DNA of 64,000 nt from Syngnathus acus. Taxonomy: Eukaryota; Chordata; Actinopteri; Syngnathiformes; Syngnathidae. Made by a program: the position numbers and the translations under genes. Of the stretch, positions 27,301 through 38,266 are shown one piece after another. Where the stretch lies: positions 11,876,967 through 11,940,966 of the forward strand of contig NC_051091.1 in NCBI RefSeq assembly GCF_901709675.1, written 5' to 3'. Each line of letters opens with the position of its first letter. The first letter of the stretch is position 1. The notes under the pieces were generated by a model. The model saw only the letters and a program-made list of their open reading frames with translations, searched no databases and had not been told where the DNA came from.

Positions 27301-27565
27301 CATCTGAATGTTTTTTAACTTTTTAAATGACCTTTTATTATAGGTGAAATAGGCATATGCGATGTGATCTAATTGCTCGATAATTTTATAATGGTTTGAA
27401 TAAATTATTTAGTTTAAAACAAATAATGAAAGATAACATAATTGAACATTTAGGAATTATAAGTACTGACTACATATTATTGACTATTTTGTGTCTCATA
27501 ATTGTTTCCTTTTTAATCGACATCACTTTTCGCTTGTCGCCCTTATGTAATAAAAACACCAGCAA

Positions 27566-27603
<38 letters not shown>

Positions 27604-27621
27604 ATAATAATAATAATAATA
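27566..27621. repeat. (ACT)n(AAT)n compound trinucleotide array
   Basis: About 12 ACT units run into seven AAT units, ending 76 bp before the st7-family start codon. Confidence 0.96.
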
Positions 27622-27644
27622 TAAAAACAAAAGGCGTCTTTATT

Positions 27645-27696
27645 TCTGGTCACGTGGGTCGTGTGTTTACAGACATCCGGGGAGGGGGAAGAAAAC
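27645..27696 (+). promoter_or_regulatory. ST7-family core promoter / 5' UTR with E-box
   Basis: A GTCACGTGGG E-box (CACGTG core, 27,651-27,656; USF/MiT-type) lies about 45 bp before the start codon, followed by an ATCCGGGG ETS-like site and a purine-rich leader that ends AAAAC before ATGG. The strong Kozak context fixes the start at 27,697. A trinucleotide repeat abuts this block on the upstream side. Confidence 0.45.
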
Positions 27697-27865
27697 ATGG
27701 AGGACTCCACTGGCAGTAATCCCCAATCTCCCGGTTTCATAGACAAGTTAAAGTCGTGGCTCTCGTGGTCGTGGACGTACGTGTGCTTCGTGTGGTTCGG
27801 CATGGTGGTCATCATGATCTACGTGCTGTGGAGCCCGCTCAAACTGCAGGAGAGCCTCACTTCGG
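27697..27865 (+). CDS. st7l: st7-family exon 1
   Basis: Codes residues 1-56 plus one base ([10 protein letters not shown] to LTS), including the first membrane helix ([20 protein letters not shown]). The donor is GTGAAT after TCGG; a G-initial split codon joins exon 2. Confidence 0.92.
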
Positions 27866-30800
27866 GTGAATGGACGCCCCTACTTGTTAGCTTTTGTTAG
27901 CCTTCCGCTAGCCTCTGCTATTTGCCATCAGACAGACGTTGCAGTGTTTTGACACCTGCTTATTTATCACTTTTTCGCTTTCCTTCTGTAATGCTTATTT
28001 TCGCTTTAAAGCCAATAGCACGAATTTCATGCTACTTTCCTGATATCTTATAATGTAGATTTTGTTTGTATTCTTAAGAATTGACCTTAATAACAGACGT
28101 GCAGTTTTGTTATTTACCTCTGTAGGTATTTAACTTTAGAACAATTGAATGGTGATACTATATTTATCTGCTGCAGCTTTTTCAGTGTTTACCAGTTTTT
28201 CTGTCTGTCCATCTGTCTAATTGTCTATTTGTGTTCATGTGTTGGTTTTGTGTCTCTAGTTTTGTGACCTATCTGTACTTGCTGTTTCAGCATCGATGTT
28301 TCTGAATACACTGACCCCCAAGTTTTACGTGGCTCTCACCGGGACCTCTTCACTCATCTCTGGACTCATCCTCGTGAGTTCAAAATGAATATTATTGTTT
28401 TGGTCCCGCGAACCCCCTTTTTTTTTTTTTTAAAGTACTAAGTAGTGTAGAAGTATACATCCAAATGACCAAGCTTAAAGTCTTCACGCTGTTCACCACT
28501 TGGAATGAAAAAGCACAATAATATTTAAAAAATAGATCACGCTTACATTACATTGGACAGCATTGACATATGATGATTTTGTAAATGTTCCCTGTCACAG
28601 ATATTTGAGTGGTGGTACTTTCGGAAGTATGGCACGTCCTTCATCGAGCAGGTCTCCGTGAGCCACCTGCGTCCCCTCCTCGGCGGAGTGGAAAGCAGCT
28701 CCACCACCGGCCTCTTCTCGTCTGTCAATGGGGAGGCTGAGCCTAGACCTAGCGTGTCAGGTAAGAAACAGACACACATTCAAACCGTAACATCTTCAAT
28801 GCTAACATAACTAATAGTATTGATGTGTTCCTCTCCATAGAGTGCAAAGTCTGGAGGAATCCTTTGAATCTGTTCAGAGGAGCCGAATACAACAGGTATT
28901 CAAAAACGGAGAAATAGGCTCTGGTTTTTGAGAAAAAGAAAGTTTTTTGTTTTTTTATATAATTTTTTTCATAACCTTTTATTCCTGTGGTACTAAGGTA
29001 CACGTGGGTGACGGGAAAAGAACCACTGACGTACTATGACATGAATCTGTCGGCTCAAGACCATCAGACCTTTTTCACAGGAGACACGCAGCAGTTCAGG
29101 CCTGAGGATTCGGGTGCGTGGCAATATCATTATTACGCACGCACAAAAATGCACCCTCTGTCAGAGACATATACATTTGCAGTCACACAAACACACTCCA
29201 ATGCTTATGCACTCACACACAAACAAAACAATAGATGTACACACAAACATGCTAAAAGACGCACTCACACACAAACACATGTGATTCAGTGAATATGTTG
29301 TGATATGAATTTCTTCTTGTCCCTACAGTCATGCAGAAGGCCTGGAGGGAAAGAAATCCTCAAGCCAGGATTAGAGCAGCTTACCAGGCCATAGAGATGA
29401 ACCATGAGTGAGTCCTACTCCTAAATAGTATGGGTGCATGTACTATAGCTCTGTGGGGGGCTGGCCTTTATTTGCCTGAATGCATTTTTTGGAATCATAT
29501 GAAATTGAATTAAATTAGTGTGACATTACATTGGATTTCAAGTGAAAGTGGAGTCAAAAAACAAATATAAGAGGGACTATTGTGGCGAAAGGCAGAACCA
29601 CACAACAATGTGGAAGGACCACATACTGGCCAGATGTTTGTTGGATCATCTTTTGAATTTGCCACCTCTTAATCTCTATTTGAGAAAATGCAATTGTCTT
29701 CAATAAAAGTCCTGTACTGAAAACCTTTCTTTTTCTGCAGATGTGCCGCAGCCTACGTGCTTCTCGCAGAGGAAGAAGCCACAACAATCACAGAAGCTGA
29801 GCGCCTCTTTAAAAAAGCTTTGAGTATCGGTAAGCAATGGATGTGAACTGTGTGTAAAAATATAGCGTTTTATATAATTTTTAGGAATGAACAATCATTT
29901 TAGTACCTGTTGTGTTTTGCAGCAGGCAAAGACATCAACCTGCTGGTTTACATTAAACGCAGACTGGCCATGTGCGCTCGCAAGCTTGGGCGAATTAAAG
30001 AAGCTGTGAAAATGATGAGAGACGTAAGTGAGAAACACAACATTGCGCTGTCCCGTTGCTGCCTGTTTTGATTCATTTGTATCCCTCGACAGTTAATGAA
30101 GGAGTTCCCATTATTAGGGATGTTAAATATACACGAAAACCTCCTGGAGGCGCTCCTTGAGCTTCAGGCGTACGCCGACGTGCAGGCCGTCCTCGCCAAA
30201 TACGATGGTATAACCGCACTGCACCCCAGCCGCATCTCCACTATCGCTCACGTCCTTTTCTATCCTCTCTGCTTCCACCTCAGACATAAGCCTCCCGAAA
30301 TCGGCCACTATATGCTACACATCGGCCCTGCTAAAAGCGCGGGCCGTGTCAGATAAGTACGTATCCTTCCCTGTCATATCAAGGAAAAAAAAAACATTTG
30401 AGGCTTTTCATTACAGCTCGCTTTTGTTTCATCAGGTTCTCCCCAGAGGCAGCATCGCGGCGGGGGCTGAGCACCGCCGAGATGAACGCCGTGGAGGCCA
30501 TTCACAGAGCCGTGGAGTTCAATCCGCACGTGCCCAAGGTCAGTGAATCCGTCTTCGTATTTCCCTACCACTCTCGGTCCAGCAGAGGGCAGTGTGATAT
30601 CACTTAAATTCCCTCCTGACTGATTATATTACATTTAAATACTTCCTGATCTCCGAACGTGTGAATTACCAAGTTTTAAGATGTCTATGCTTTGTTTACC
30701 TGCCAAGGGACTACGAATGTAAATGAGCTTTTTGCTCATTTTGGCACATTGATGCAGGTATTTTACCAATCATGTGCTTTGTCGCTTTCAAATAAACAGT

Positions 30801-33800
30801 CAAATACTATAAAATACCAAAACGTACCGCATAGTGTGTTTGACGCATTTGCTACAAAACACATCACTGTTAGACTTATTGGACATGCACATGAGCCATG
30901 AAACTGGATCCTCGCCTCTAACTTCTGTGCCAAGGTGTGGTGGATTCATAAGTCCGACGTCATATCTGAGTGAGAGAAAAGTGAGCGCCGGGTGAGGTTG
31001 TTTGGGGGATTGGAGATGTCAGAGAGTCTCTTTGATCCAACCTTTGATTTTCATGTGAGGGCCCTCATCTTCATCATCTTTCCACCCCCCCTAGAACTGT
31101 GAGCCCACAGGCCTCTCATCAGACACCCTCATCTCGTTTCTTAGCCTCTCATGTTCCCTCATCCCCCCCCTCTCGTCACCTGCTCAAGCCCAACGCAGAC
31201 TGAAAATCGTGTCGGCTTTACAAAAAGGGCCCTTTGGTATCCTTGTCTGTTGAACGCTGCCCCCATGAGTGAAAATGTGCTCTTTTTTTTATGCCAAAGC
31301 GGGAATTGTAATGATTTTAACCGCTGTCTCCGTGGCTTGACACAAGATGACAGAACGGAGCATCTCAGCCGGGTCACACCGCAAAATGTACTCATCTTCT
31401 GAAGGACACCGTTTCCCCAGTATTTCCTTTTTTCCCCTCCAAACATTTCAATCAGTCATTATTTATCCGCGTGGTTTGGAAGCTAACATCCCGCGGCTTG
31501 TTGGTTTAGCTGATAAAAGTGTGTCGGCTACGCCGATCTGCTTTACATTTACATTGGCCTCCAAAGGCGTTGCAGTCTTCCTCGCTAGTTGACAGTTTCT
31601 CCTCTCACCTCATTGCGGCTGACAGTCTCCCGTCCGGATTCAAGAGCTCAGATGTGTTCGCCTACAAAGACTTGGCTTTCTTTTCACTCGTAAATGGACC
31701 CGGAGTATCAAGTTGGCACTCGTTAAGGGTTTCTGCTTTAGGACAGTTTTGTGACACTTCACACACAAGTGTCATAATTACAGGCCCCGATGGTATTGTT
31801 CCTCACCGTGTTCCATTGTAGAAGAGGCTGCAGATTGGAGTCAGAAGGCAGCTTATGAGTTATGCTCCGGGCTTAAAAGTGCCCAGGGATAAAAGGAGAG
31901 CACATGAAACTCAATCCCTTCATCAAAGAGGCGACGGTGAGCGAAGAGGCAGATCTGAGAACAAGAGAAGCGAGGGAGGATGGGGGTGCAGGCCAGTGCA
32001 GAGAACTGAGGTGTCACCAGGTTTAATGCTGCGGTATGCAAGCAGGGACAGCTGAGCCTCTTGCAATGATCAATCTTCGGCCATGTGCATTGAGCGTGCT
32101 GTGTTGCCCTTTTCTTCTTTGCGTTTTGGGCCCGGGTGCAACGATTTTGAAGAATAGTCTACGATTTTGTTGACAATACGATCTGTCTTTATATTCGTCA
32201 CTTCAACTGTTGTGTTTCACGAAACAATAATATGTATAATTCTTATGTACTGTACTTATCATGACACTAATAGCCTATAATATAAGGCTTTATTTGTGGT
32301 GGGGTCCACAAAACAAAACCCCAGAAATTCTCCTAAAGAGGGGACGGGTAGAAATGTTGAAAAAACCTCCCGGAAAAATTGGAAAATACCCAAAAGTCGA
32401 TTATCTGGCCTGGTAAGCCCAATTTGACTATTTTTGGTTCACCATCTTTAAAATGATTCTTATTTTATTTTTGCACCAATAAAAAAAGATGTAACTTTGG
32501 AAAATGATACATTTTTATGTACAAATACATTTGGACATTTTAATGACTGTCAAATTAATCAAAGATATTGCAATGCATCATCTAACTTGAAATTTAACCC
32601 ATTCTTTTATATCACTACTGTGTGGTGGCATCACTAAAATAGCAAAAAGTGAAAGAAAAAGTATATATTTGTGAACTCGCACCTGTAGATACTCAGGTGA
32701 AGTCTTGCGAGATTTGCCGTTATAACATGCTTTGGTTTGAAACGTAGTTGAATACCGGTTGAACTCAACAGTTGTTTTGGTCAGATTTTGGAGACTCCGT
32801 ATCGTTCAGGTTCTTCGGACATGGGACTCCAGTAGGGGGATAAATAAAGGCAAAAGGACGCGTCTGACATGGATGAACGAGAGTCAGATGGTAAACCAAG
32901 CGTGGGCCGCATGGTCGCCCGGGTTGGCTGGTTGGCTGGATGAGCCTGTGACCATGGGAGGGGATTAGACAGGATTAGCTCAGGAAGGGGCGACGGGGGT
33001 AACCTTCCCAAAGTGTTTGAGATCCGGAGCGCTGTGAAGCTGGCCGCCCGGGAATCCAGCCTCGGGGGGCATACAAGGGGGGTTGCAATGCGGGTTTTGT
33101 TTGACCTATAGTCCTGCCACTCCCGAAACCACAGACATGACAGATAGAGCTTGGCGTGTTCATCAAAGTCCACGGGGTACATCTTTAATACGGATGGCTG
33201 AAGGTCTACATGTGGGATTGGGTTGTCAGCCCGGTTAGCCGACTGAGTCACTAGGACAAAGTTACAACAAGACGGGTGGGTGAGAAGTTGCAAATGCACG
33301 GAATCACTATAACACACCTCTCTTTGGGAAGCCTCACCCTCTCTCCCTCCTAGCGAAAAAGAAGGCTCTCGCTAAATACCTCACATGAGCAAAGTATGTT
33401 TTTGGTCTGCTGGGAGTTTGCCAGAGGGAATTGCACAATGGGATATAGTCAGTGAGGCGGAAGAAAAGGAATTATAGGGGAGGGAGAAACCAAAAGAGAT
33501 TGATTTGACCACAAAGAGAAGACTTTTTCTCCTTTTATAAAGCTAAGTCACATCAGGATGATATGGAAGTAGATTGCATCATTGCATTGGAACCCATTTT
33601 TACTGTTGGGTGCTTTGCTGGAAAAAAAAAAAATAGAAACAGATTATGCCTTTTGTGTGTTTTTTAAAAATTGATTTTACACCTAGATTACGTATTTGTG
33701 ACTGAAAAGTGTATTATCGTTAATCAACAACCATTTTCGAAGGAATGTAAGTCAAATCAATTTCATTTATTTAGCCCTGAATTACATCATATGTTCCGGG

Positions 33801-36219
33801 TTCTGTTTCTTCTGTGGAATATGAATAAAACAGGCAAACTGTTTCTATCTTCTATATTATTTAGTACTTATTAGAAATGAAGAGCCTGATCCTGCCACCA
33901 GAGCACATCCTGAAGAGGGGTGACAGCGAGGCAGTGGCGTACGCCTTCTTCCACCTGCAGCACTGGAAGAGGGCCGAAGGCGCCTTAAATCTTCTCCACT
34001 GCACATGGGAGGGCAGTAAGTACCTCCTCCATCTCTGTTGCTTGCACACCTTTAATGACAAATTGCTTCTGAAGAGGGATTCATCACTTCTCTCCTCTTA
34101 TTTTATTGCTTTTGTTTTTTTTCTTTTTGAGTTAATTCAAGTGTTTATGTATATACAGCCTTCCGGATAATTCCCTACCCACTGGAGAAGGGTCACCTGT
34201 TTTACCCCTACCCAGGATGCACAGAAACAGCAGATCGGGAGCTGCTACCATGTAAGCAAAAAACAGAGACCGCTTGATAAGAGGAAATATTAACTAGTAC
34301 ATTTGTTGCCACTTTCCCATAATGATGCCACATCATTTTTTTTTACTTTCTCGAAGGTGTGTTTTTTTATTACAGTATATTGTTATTTTACTTTATTAAC
34401 AGCATGAAAAAAGAAGTGTAGTAGTTGGAACGGATTAAGGGCATTTTAATTCATTTCAATCTGGAACCGTGATTTGATACACAGGTAAAATGATTTACAA
34501 GCTTGGTCGAAAATCAAAGAACCACTGTCTCCATCACAGCTTTTCTTTGTCAATTTTATATCCTGGCTCCACCTTGTCACCCTGCAGCATTCCACGAGGT
34601 GTCGGTTTACCCAAAGAAAGAGCTTCCTTTCTTCATCCTCTTCACCGCGGGCCTTTGCTCCTTCACCGCCATGCTGGCCATGCTCACACATCAGTTTCCC
34701 GAGCTCATGGGCGTCTTCGCCAAAGCAGTAAGTATCCCCATGTCTCGCGTTCTTCGCCTTAAAAGGCTCCTCCAGATCGCGGCTCCTTCAGCTTATCTCC
34801 GTTTGACCCCCCACTGTTTTTTTTTTCCTTTTACGAGTTTAAATAATCTTATTTGCAATGTGAGCCTCCTGCGGTAATTACCGCCTTGCATTACTGTCAG
34901 GCTCATGGGAGTCGTAGGCCCGTAAAACGTTTCCCCCGCCAACACAAGCGGAGGTATCGCCGGCCGCCAATTGCAAACACAGCCGCATAAAATTCGATGT
35001 GCGTGACTTCCGTGTGCTGTTTATTTACAGCCAAGGTGTTGTTTGGCGGGCATCTCACTCCACGGCCGTCATGTTTATTAGTCCGACCGACGTGAGGCCG
35101 AAACACGGTCCCCGAGAACATCGAGTACTTCTTTGTTTTGTTTTGTTTTGAGAAAAGATAAGGCGCAGATGGGATTTCAAGTTTGGCAAGCTGGCTTTTG
35201 TGTAAATGTTCACAAAATGTGACAGGGTTAGGGGAGACACAATGTCTTCTTTTTTTTGTGAAGGAAAAACACTTTTTTTCTTAAGCTCCTGACACGAACA
35301 TCCAAGTCAGGGCAAAATTGCCATTTTTTTAATTTCTGAAAGTTTCAGATTTTTCCATGAGACCTAACTGGAGTTCGTGCGAATAAATTTGATTGAATCC
35401 GATACATTTCCATTGAATGACTCTATTCCCCCAGTTTTAAATATTTTCAAAATTGGTGAACAATACCGGTAATTATATTATTTGAAGAACAATGAAGAAA
35501 TTACACTTTACTATGATGACTGGGCGATATATCGGAATCATATCGATATCTTCTAGACATCGTATGAGCATTTGAGACATTAATATTGAAAATTAAAACA
35601 GTACGGTCAGGCCAACCGCCATTTCGGGGGAGAAAGCGACCAACATGAGCACAAACGCATTTCTGTCATAAGCAAGCGAGACACAGCTGTGTGCTGTCAA
35701 GCCACGGGAACACATACTACATATATTGTGTTTTACAACCATACTTAACCATATTTAGAATTTCATAAGTACCAGTGGATACAATAACAAAGTTCGTGGG
35801 AAAAATATTCGAGTGGTCCATGCCTTGCTGGTCCATTCATTTGAATGGAACACCTCGTGATTATTTCCCACATACTATTTTTGTAGTGACCTGTGTTTTT
35901 CTAAATAGACACGATCATTTTTTGTGGATTACAAAAAAACTGTATATTGAACGGAAAGCCTAGTTGTCGGTTTATGAACAAAAGTGAAATATTTATGCAA
36001 ATGGGGGGTGTCAAATTAATTATGACACACTGCATGCATCCAGCCCATTTTGTAACGGTGGTTAGAATGTCACTTTCTAAAGGTTATCCAGTACAGTGGC
36101 ACTCAGCTTCCCTCCCTTTCCAGTTTTTCAGCACACTCTTCGCGCCACTGGGATTCTTCGCAGACAAGATGGAAAGCTTCATGCCGTCCAGTTTTTGGCA
36201 CCAACTGACTCGGATCTGA
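27697..36219 (+). CDS. st7l: Suppressor of tumorigenicity 7 family protein (st7l by synteny), complete, 15 coding exons
   Basis: Spliced coding exons: 27697-27865, 28291-28373, 28601-28760, 28841-28895, 28998-29113, 29329-29407, 29741-29829, 29923-30023, 30093-30207, 30284-30356, 30436-30538, 33865-34015, 34159-34251, 34588-34727, 36124-36219. All introns are GT-AG, phases join, and the product is 540 aa ending FWHQLTRI. Membrane segments are visible at about 26-46 and 66-86, with a further hydrophobic stretch near 474-493. The family hallmark blocks are present ([64 protein letters not shown]). ST7 proteins are conserved metazoan membrane proteins with a TPR-like middle; the molecular role is unsettled. 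Residues such as [27 protein letters not shown] and the FFSTLFAPL tail resemble mammalian ST7, whereas the wnt2b/cttnbp2nl neighbours indicate st7l. Family assignment is secure, paralogue name less so. Confidence 0.93.
28291..28373 (+). CDS. st7l: st7-family exon 2
   Basis: Residues 57-84, [20 protein letters not shown] and on to ISGLIL. Acceptor TTTCAG, donor GTGAGT; ends in phase 0. Confidence 0.95.
28601..28760 (+). CDS. st7l: st7-family exon 3
   Basis: Starts [17 protein letters not shown], ends in a Ser/Gly/Glu-rich linker ([20 protein letters not shown]). Acceptor CACAG, donor GTAAGA. The linker is the variable part of the N-terminal third in this family. Confidence 0.95.
28841..28895 (+). 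CDS. st7l: st7-family exon 4
   Basis: [18 protein letters not shown], 55 bp, joined after an 80-bp intron. Donor GTATTC is weak at +4 to +6 but the frame continues exactly into exon 5. Confidence 0.94.
28998..29113 (+). CDS. st7l: st7-family exon 5
   Basis: [20 protein letters not shown] through [18 protein letters not shown]. Acceptor TACTAAG, donor GTGCGT. Confidence 0.95.
29329..29407 (+). CDS. st7l: st7-family exon 6
   Basis: [20 protein letters not shown] then AIEMNHE. Acceptor CCTACAG, donor GTGAGT. It joins directly to CAAAY of exon 7, with no sign in the 333-bp intron of the extra segment found in some mammalian ST7 isoforms. Confidence 0.94.
29741..29829 (+). CDS. st7l: st7-family exon 7
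   Basis: [20 protein letters not shown] then [10 protein letters not shown], the most conserved helical hairpin of the family. Acceptor TTCTGCAG, donor GTAAGC. Confidence 0.95.
29923..30023 (+). CDS. st7l: st7-family exon 8 (tandem acceptor)
   Basis: [20 protein letters not shown] through EAVKMMRD. The acceptor reads TTTTGCAGCAG, so splicing can begin at 29,923 (adds Ala) or 29,926 (no Ala), both in frame. Donor GTAAGT. Confidence 0.92.
30093..30207 (+). CDS. st7l: st7-family exon 9
   Basis: [20 protein letters not shown] through QAVLAKYD, after a 69-bp intron, the shortest in the gene. Donor GTATAA. Confidence 0.95.
30284..30356 (+). CDS. st7l: st7-family exon 10
   Basis: [20 protein letters not shown] then AVSD; acceptor CCTCAG, donor GTACGT. 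Flanked by introns of 76 and 79 bp. Confidence 0.94.
30436..30538 (+). CDS. st7l: st7-family exon 11
   Basis: [20 protein letters not shown] through [10 protein letters not shown]. Donor GTCAGT opens the 3.3-kb intron 11, by far the longest in the gene. Confidence 0.95.
30539..33864 (+). other. st7-family intron 11
   Basis: 3,326 bp without a recognised exon. It holds CpG-richer, non-repetitive blocks at about 31.0-32.1 kb and 32.75-33.32 kb separated by AT-rich DNA; the second carries a long antisense open frame with no recognised family. Such an expanded intron between otherwise tiny ones may host regulatory elements for the neighbouring wnt2b. Confidence 0.6.
33865..34015 (+). CDS. st7l: st7-family exon 12
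   Basis: [20 protein letters not shown] through NLLHCTWEG. Acceptor TATTTAG (the TAC codon follows at once); donor GTAAGT. Confidence 0.95.
34159..34251 (+). CDS. st7l: st7-family exon 13
   Basis: [20 protein letters not shown] then [11 protein letters not shown]. Acceptor ATACAG, donor GTAAGC. Confidence 0.95.
34588..34727 (+). CDS. st7l: st7-family exon 14
   Basis: [20 protein letters not shown] through [21 protein letters not shown]; carries the last hydrophobic stretch. Ends in phase 0, the point where mammalian ST7 and ST7L isoforms diverge at the C-terminus. Confidence 0.95.
34728..36123 (+). other. st7-family intron 14
   Basis: 1,396 bp. The first 500 bp are GC-rich and include a perfect 14-bp palindrome (34,871-34,884) and many CpGs; reading through the donor adds 49 in-frame codons before a stop inside that palindrome. 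From about 35,518 to 35,620 there is a fragment resembling the fish repeat family that begins CTGGGCGATATATCG. The rest is unremarkable AT-rich DNA. Confidence 0.55.
36124..36219 (+). CDS. st7l: st7-family exon 15 (terminal)
   Basis: [20 protein letters not shown] then [11 protein letters not shown] and TGA. Acceptor CCTTTCCAG. This tail matches the long ST7-family C-terminus ending WHQLTRI, supporting this as the main terminal exon. Confidence 0.93.
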   Translation, partial: FFSTLFAPLGFFADKMESFMPSSFWHQLTRI

Positions 36220-37171
36220 CCCCAACACGCATACACACACCGGGGGAAAACAAAATTGCTCTCCTGCCCTCAGCATTACTGTCTACTTGTCGCTTTGTTA
36301 CTGATTATATTGGCCCGGGTCGTATCAACAAAGCAGTCAGTACCACTCTTAAGACACTCGCTCTTCCAGCTGCCTGCAGCATGTCCAAGAATTCGGCATT
36401 TACATTTATTTGTCACGAGGGGGAATTTGAAATGGTTTGCACTACTTTTTAACCGGTGGTACAATAAGATGTTTGACACTACTAGCCATTATCCGTTTTG
36501 GCACAGCACTCACTGATGTCATCCTCAATAGCGGTAAAATAGCAGAATATTAATGATGATATCACACTACAGGCAACATAAATTTAAGTATCTGTTTAGA
36601 ATTTTAGCTCTAAAGCCGAAGGGGTCCAAACTTGATTTCCGAAAGTCGATGTCAACTCAGACTTTGTCAATGATTTGTGGTTCTCAGACCAGGCTCACTT
36701 TCTCCTCTCTGGTCAGTGACGATTTCACACGCCACTTTCAAGAGTGTCTCAGGCACCAAGGAATGTTGAAGCACATTTTCAATAGGTGATAAAATCTAGA
36801 CCGCAGAAACCAAAGCCCTACAATTTTCAGGATATAATGAAATCGAATTAATTTGTGTAACAAACCAATTTGCAGGTTCTAGTAAACACAAGGCATCCAC
36901 AGCCACGGGGTAATATTATATCATTTCATAACTCGCTACAATCACAAGTGATAAAAGTGCCTTTTTTTAGTCTCGTTCTAAAAAAAAAAATCTTAACCAG
37001 GCATTGACTCATCACCGACAGACATTGTTTTAATTCTATTTAATGACACAAAAAATTTAGGGCTACGTGTTGAAGCTTACTCATGAAAAAATTCAAATCA
37101 GAAGTGTAAAAGTACATGCTGAAGACAGGAGACTCTCCCCATGTTTGAAAAGCGCTTGAAACAAAACTCAC

Positions 37172-37177
37172 AATAAA
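37172..37177 (+). terminator. Candidate polyadenylation signal of the st7-family gene
   Basis: The first AATAAA on the plus strand after the stop codon, about 950 bp downstream. The use of this site is inferred only from its position. Confidence 0.35.
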
Positions 37178-38266
37178 ATGACTCCTGTGAAAGTCGAATA
37201 TTTGTTTTGGGGTGTTTTTATTATGCGTCCTTTTGTTTTTCATCCACAAGACTCCACATTTTCCTACCGGTCGGAAACGGCAGATCTTTCTACGGGAGGT
37301 TCAGTTGTGTCTGATCGTTGTATAACCATTCTCTGGTTCATCCAAAACGGGACATATTTACTAACTAAAAATATACCCAGAAGCTTTTTGAAAATTCAAA
37401 ATTACCTCTGCAGTGTCTGCTTTGTTTCAAATCATTACATGTAAAGATTGTCTCTCACCTCATCAAAATGTTCATTTATTCTGCGTCACACTGTGGCAGG
37501 CAATGATTATTCAATATCTGTACCATCAGTCACTGGTATGGCTTACAGCTAAAATGAATGACTTCATTACAGCGAGGCCATATGGGCTGCATGCACTTAC
37601 AAGAATGGCCTAATTACATCATGATGTTTCTCACTTCGATGTATATATTCATATATTTATCATGTGATAGAGTTGAACATGCTGTTTTTAGGGACGCAGC
37701 ACTAAATCACTCTCCTCCCTCCCAATATGCTTAGTATGAAGAAAAAGTACAGATAGCTCTTTAAAAATTCTACTGGGATTGTTTTTAGTTTTGTTAAACT
37801 TTCAGACACCCCTGACATCACATAGAGCCCTCATTTAAATCACTTTGTGTCTTAGAAGAGGGAAATTTATTTGTTTTATTGCTTTCGCAGCAAATACACA
37901 GCATTTTAGATTTGAAGTGTGTTGAATTGTACTACAGCACAGCCTGTGAAGATTTAAGGTATCATACCATTCAGAAAGCAACCAAAATATTCATAAACAA
38001 TGTGTCTTTAAGAGTTGCATAAAAATTTTGAACCATCACCCTGTACACATTTACAAAAATGTTTGTCTTGTTCTGCAAAAACAACAATCTTAATCTTTTA
38101 ATCACTCAATTGATGAAAACTCCATAATTTACCAGTAAACGGCACGATTTTCCTAAAAGCCATATTGTTTGCCTAATATCTAACAAATTAAAAACAAAAA
38201 ATACCAACATACTTGCTATTTTATACTTTTTACTTTATCCTATTTTTCTGAACATAATCAAATATA

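Larger units (their letters stand above)
14061..27565. other. Gene-free spacer between divergent tox2 and st7-family promoters
   Basis: No exon with recognisable protein similarity and paired splice sites was found on either strand. The first 500 bp (14,100-14,550) is strongly AT-rich. Contents: an ATAA repeat (16,313), transposon-end remnants near 15.5 and 19.2 kb, poly-C/CA (21.06 kb), CA and TG repeats (22.3, 23.9 kb), a TATAA pentanucleotide array (24.29 kb), and a palindrome beside TAATTA sites (25.3 kb). Blocks at about 15.77-16.08 and 17.08-17.2 kb are less repetitive and could be conserved non-coding DNA, but this cannot be shown without alignment. Confidence 0.6.

Noticed and set aside
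27396-27719. Frame with poly-Thr/poly-Asn overlapping the st7-family start
   Set aside because: The homopolymers come from the (ACT)n(AAT)n array, and the frame differs from that of the conserved st7 protein.
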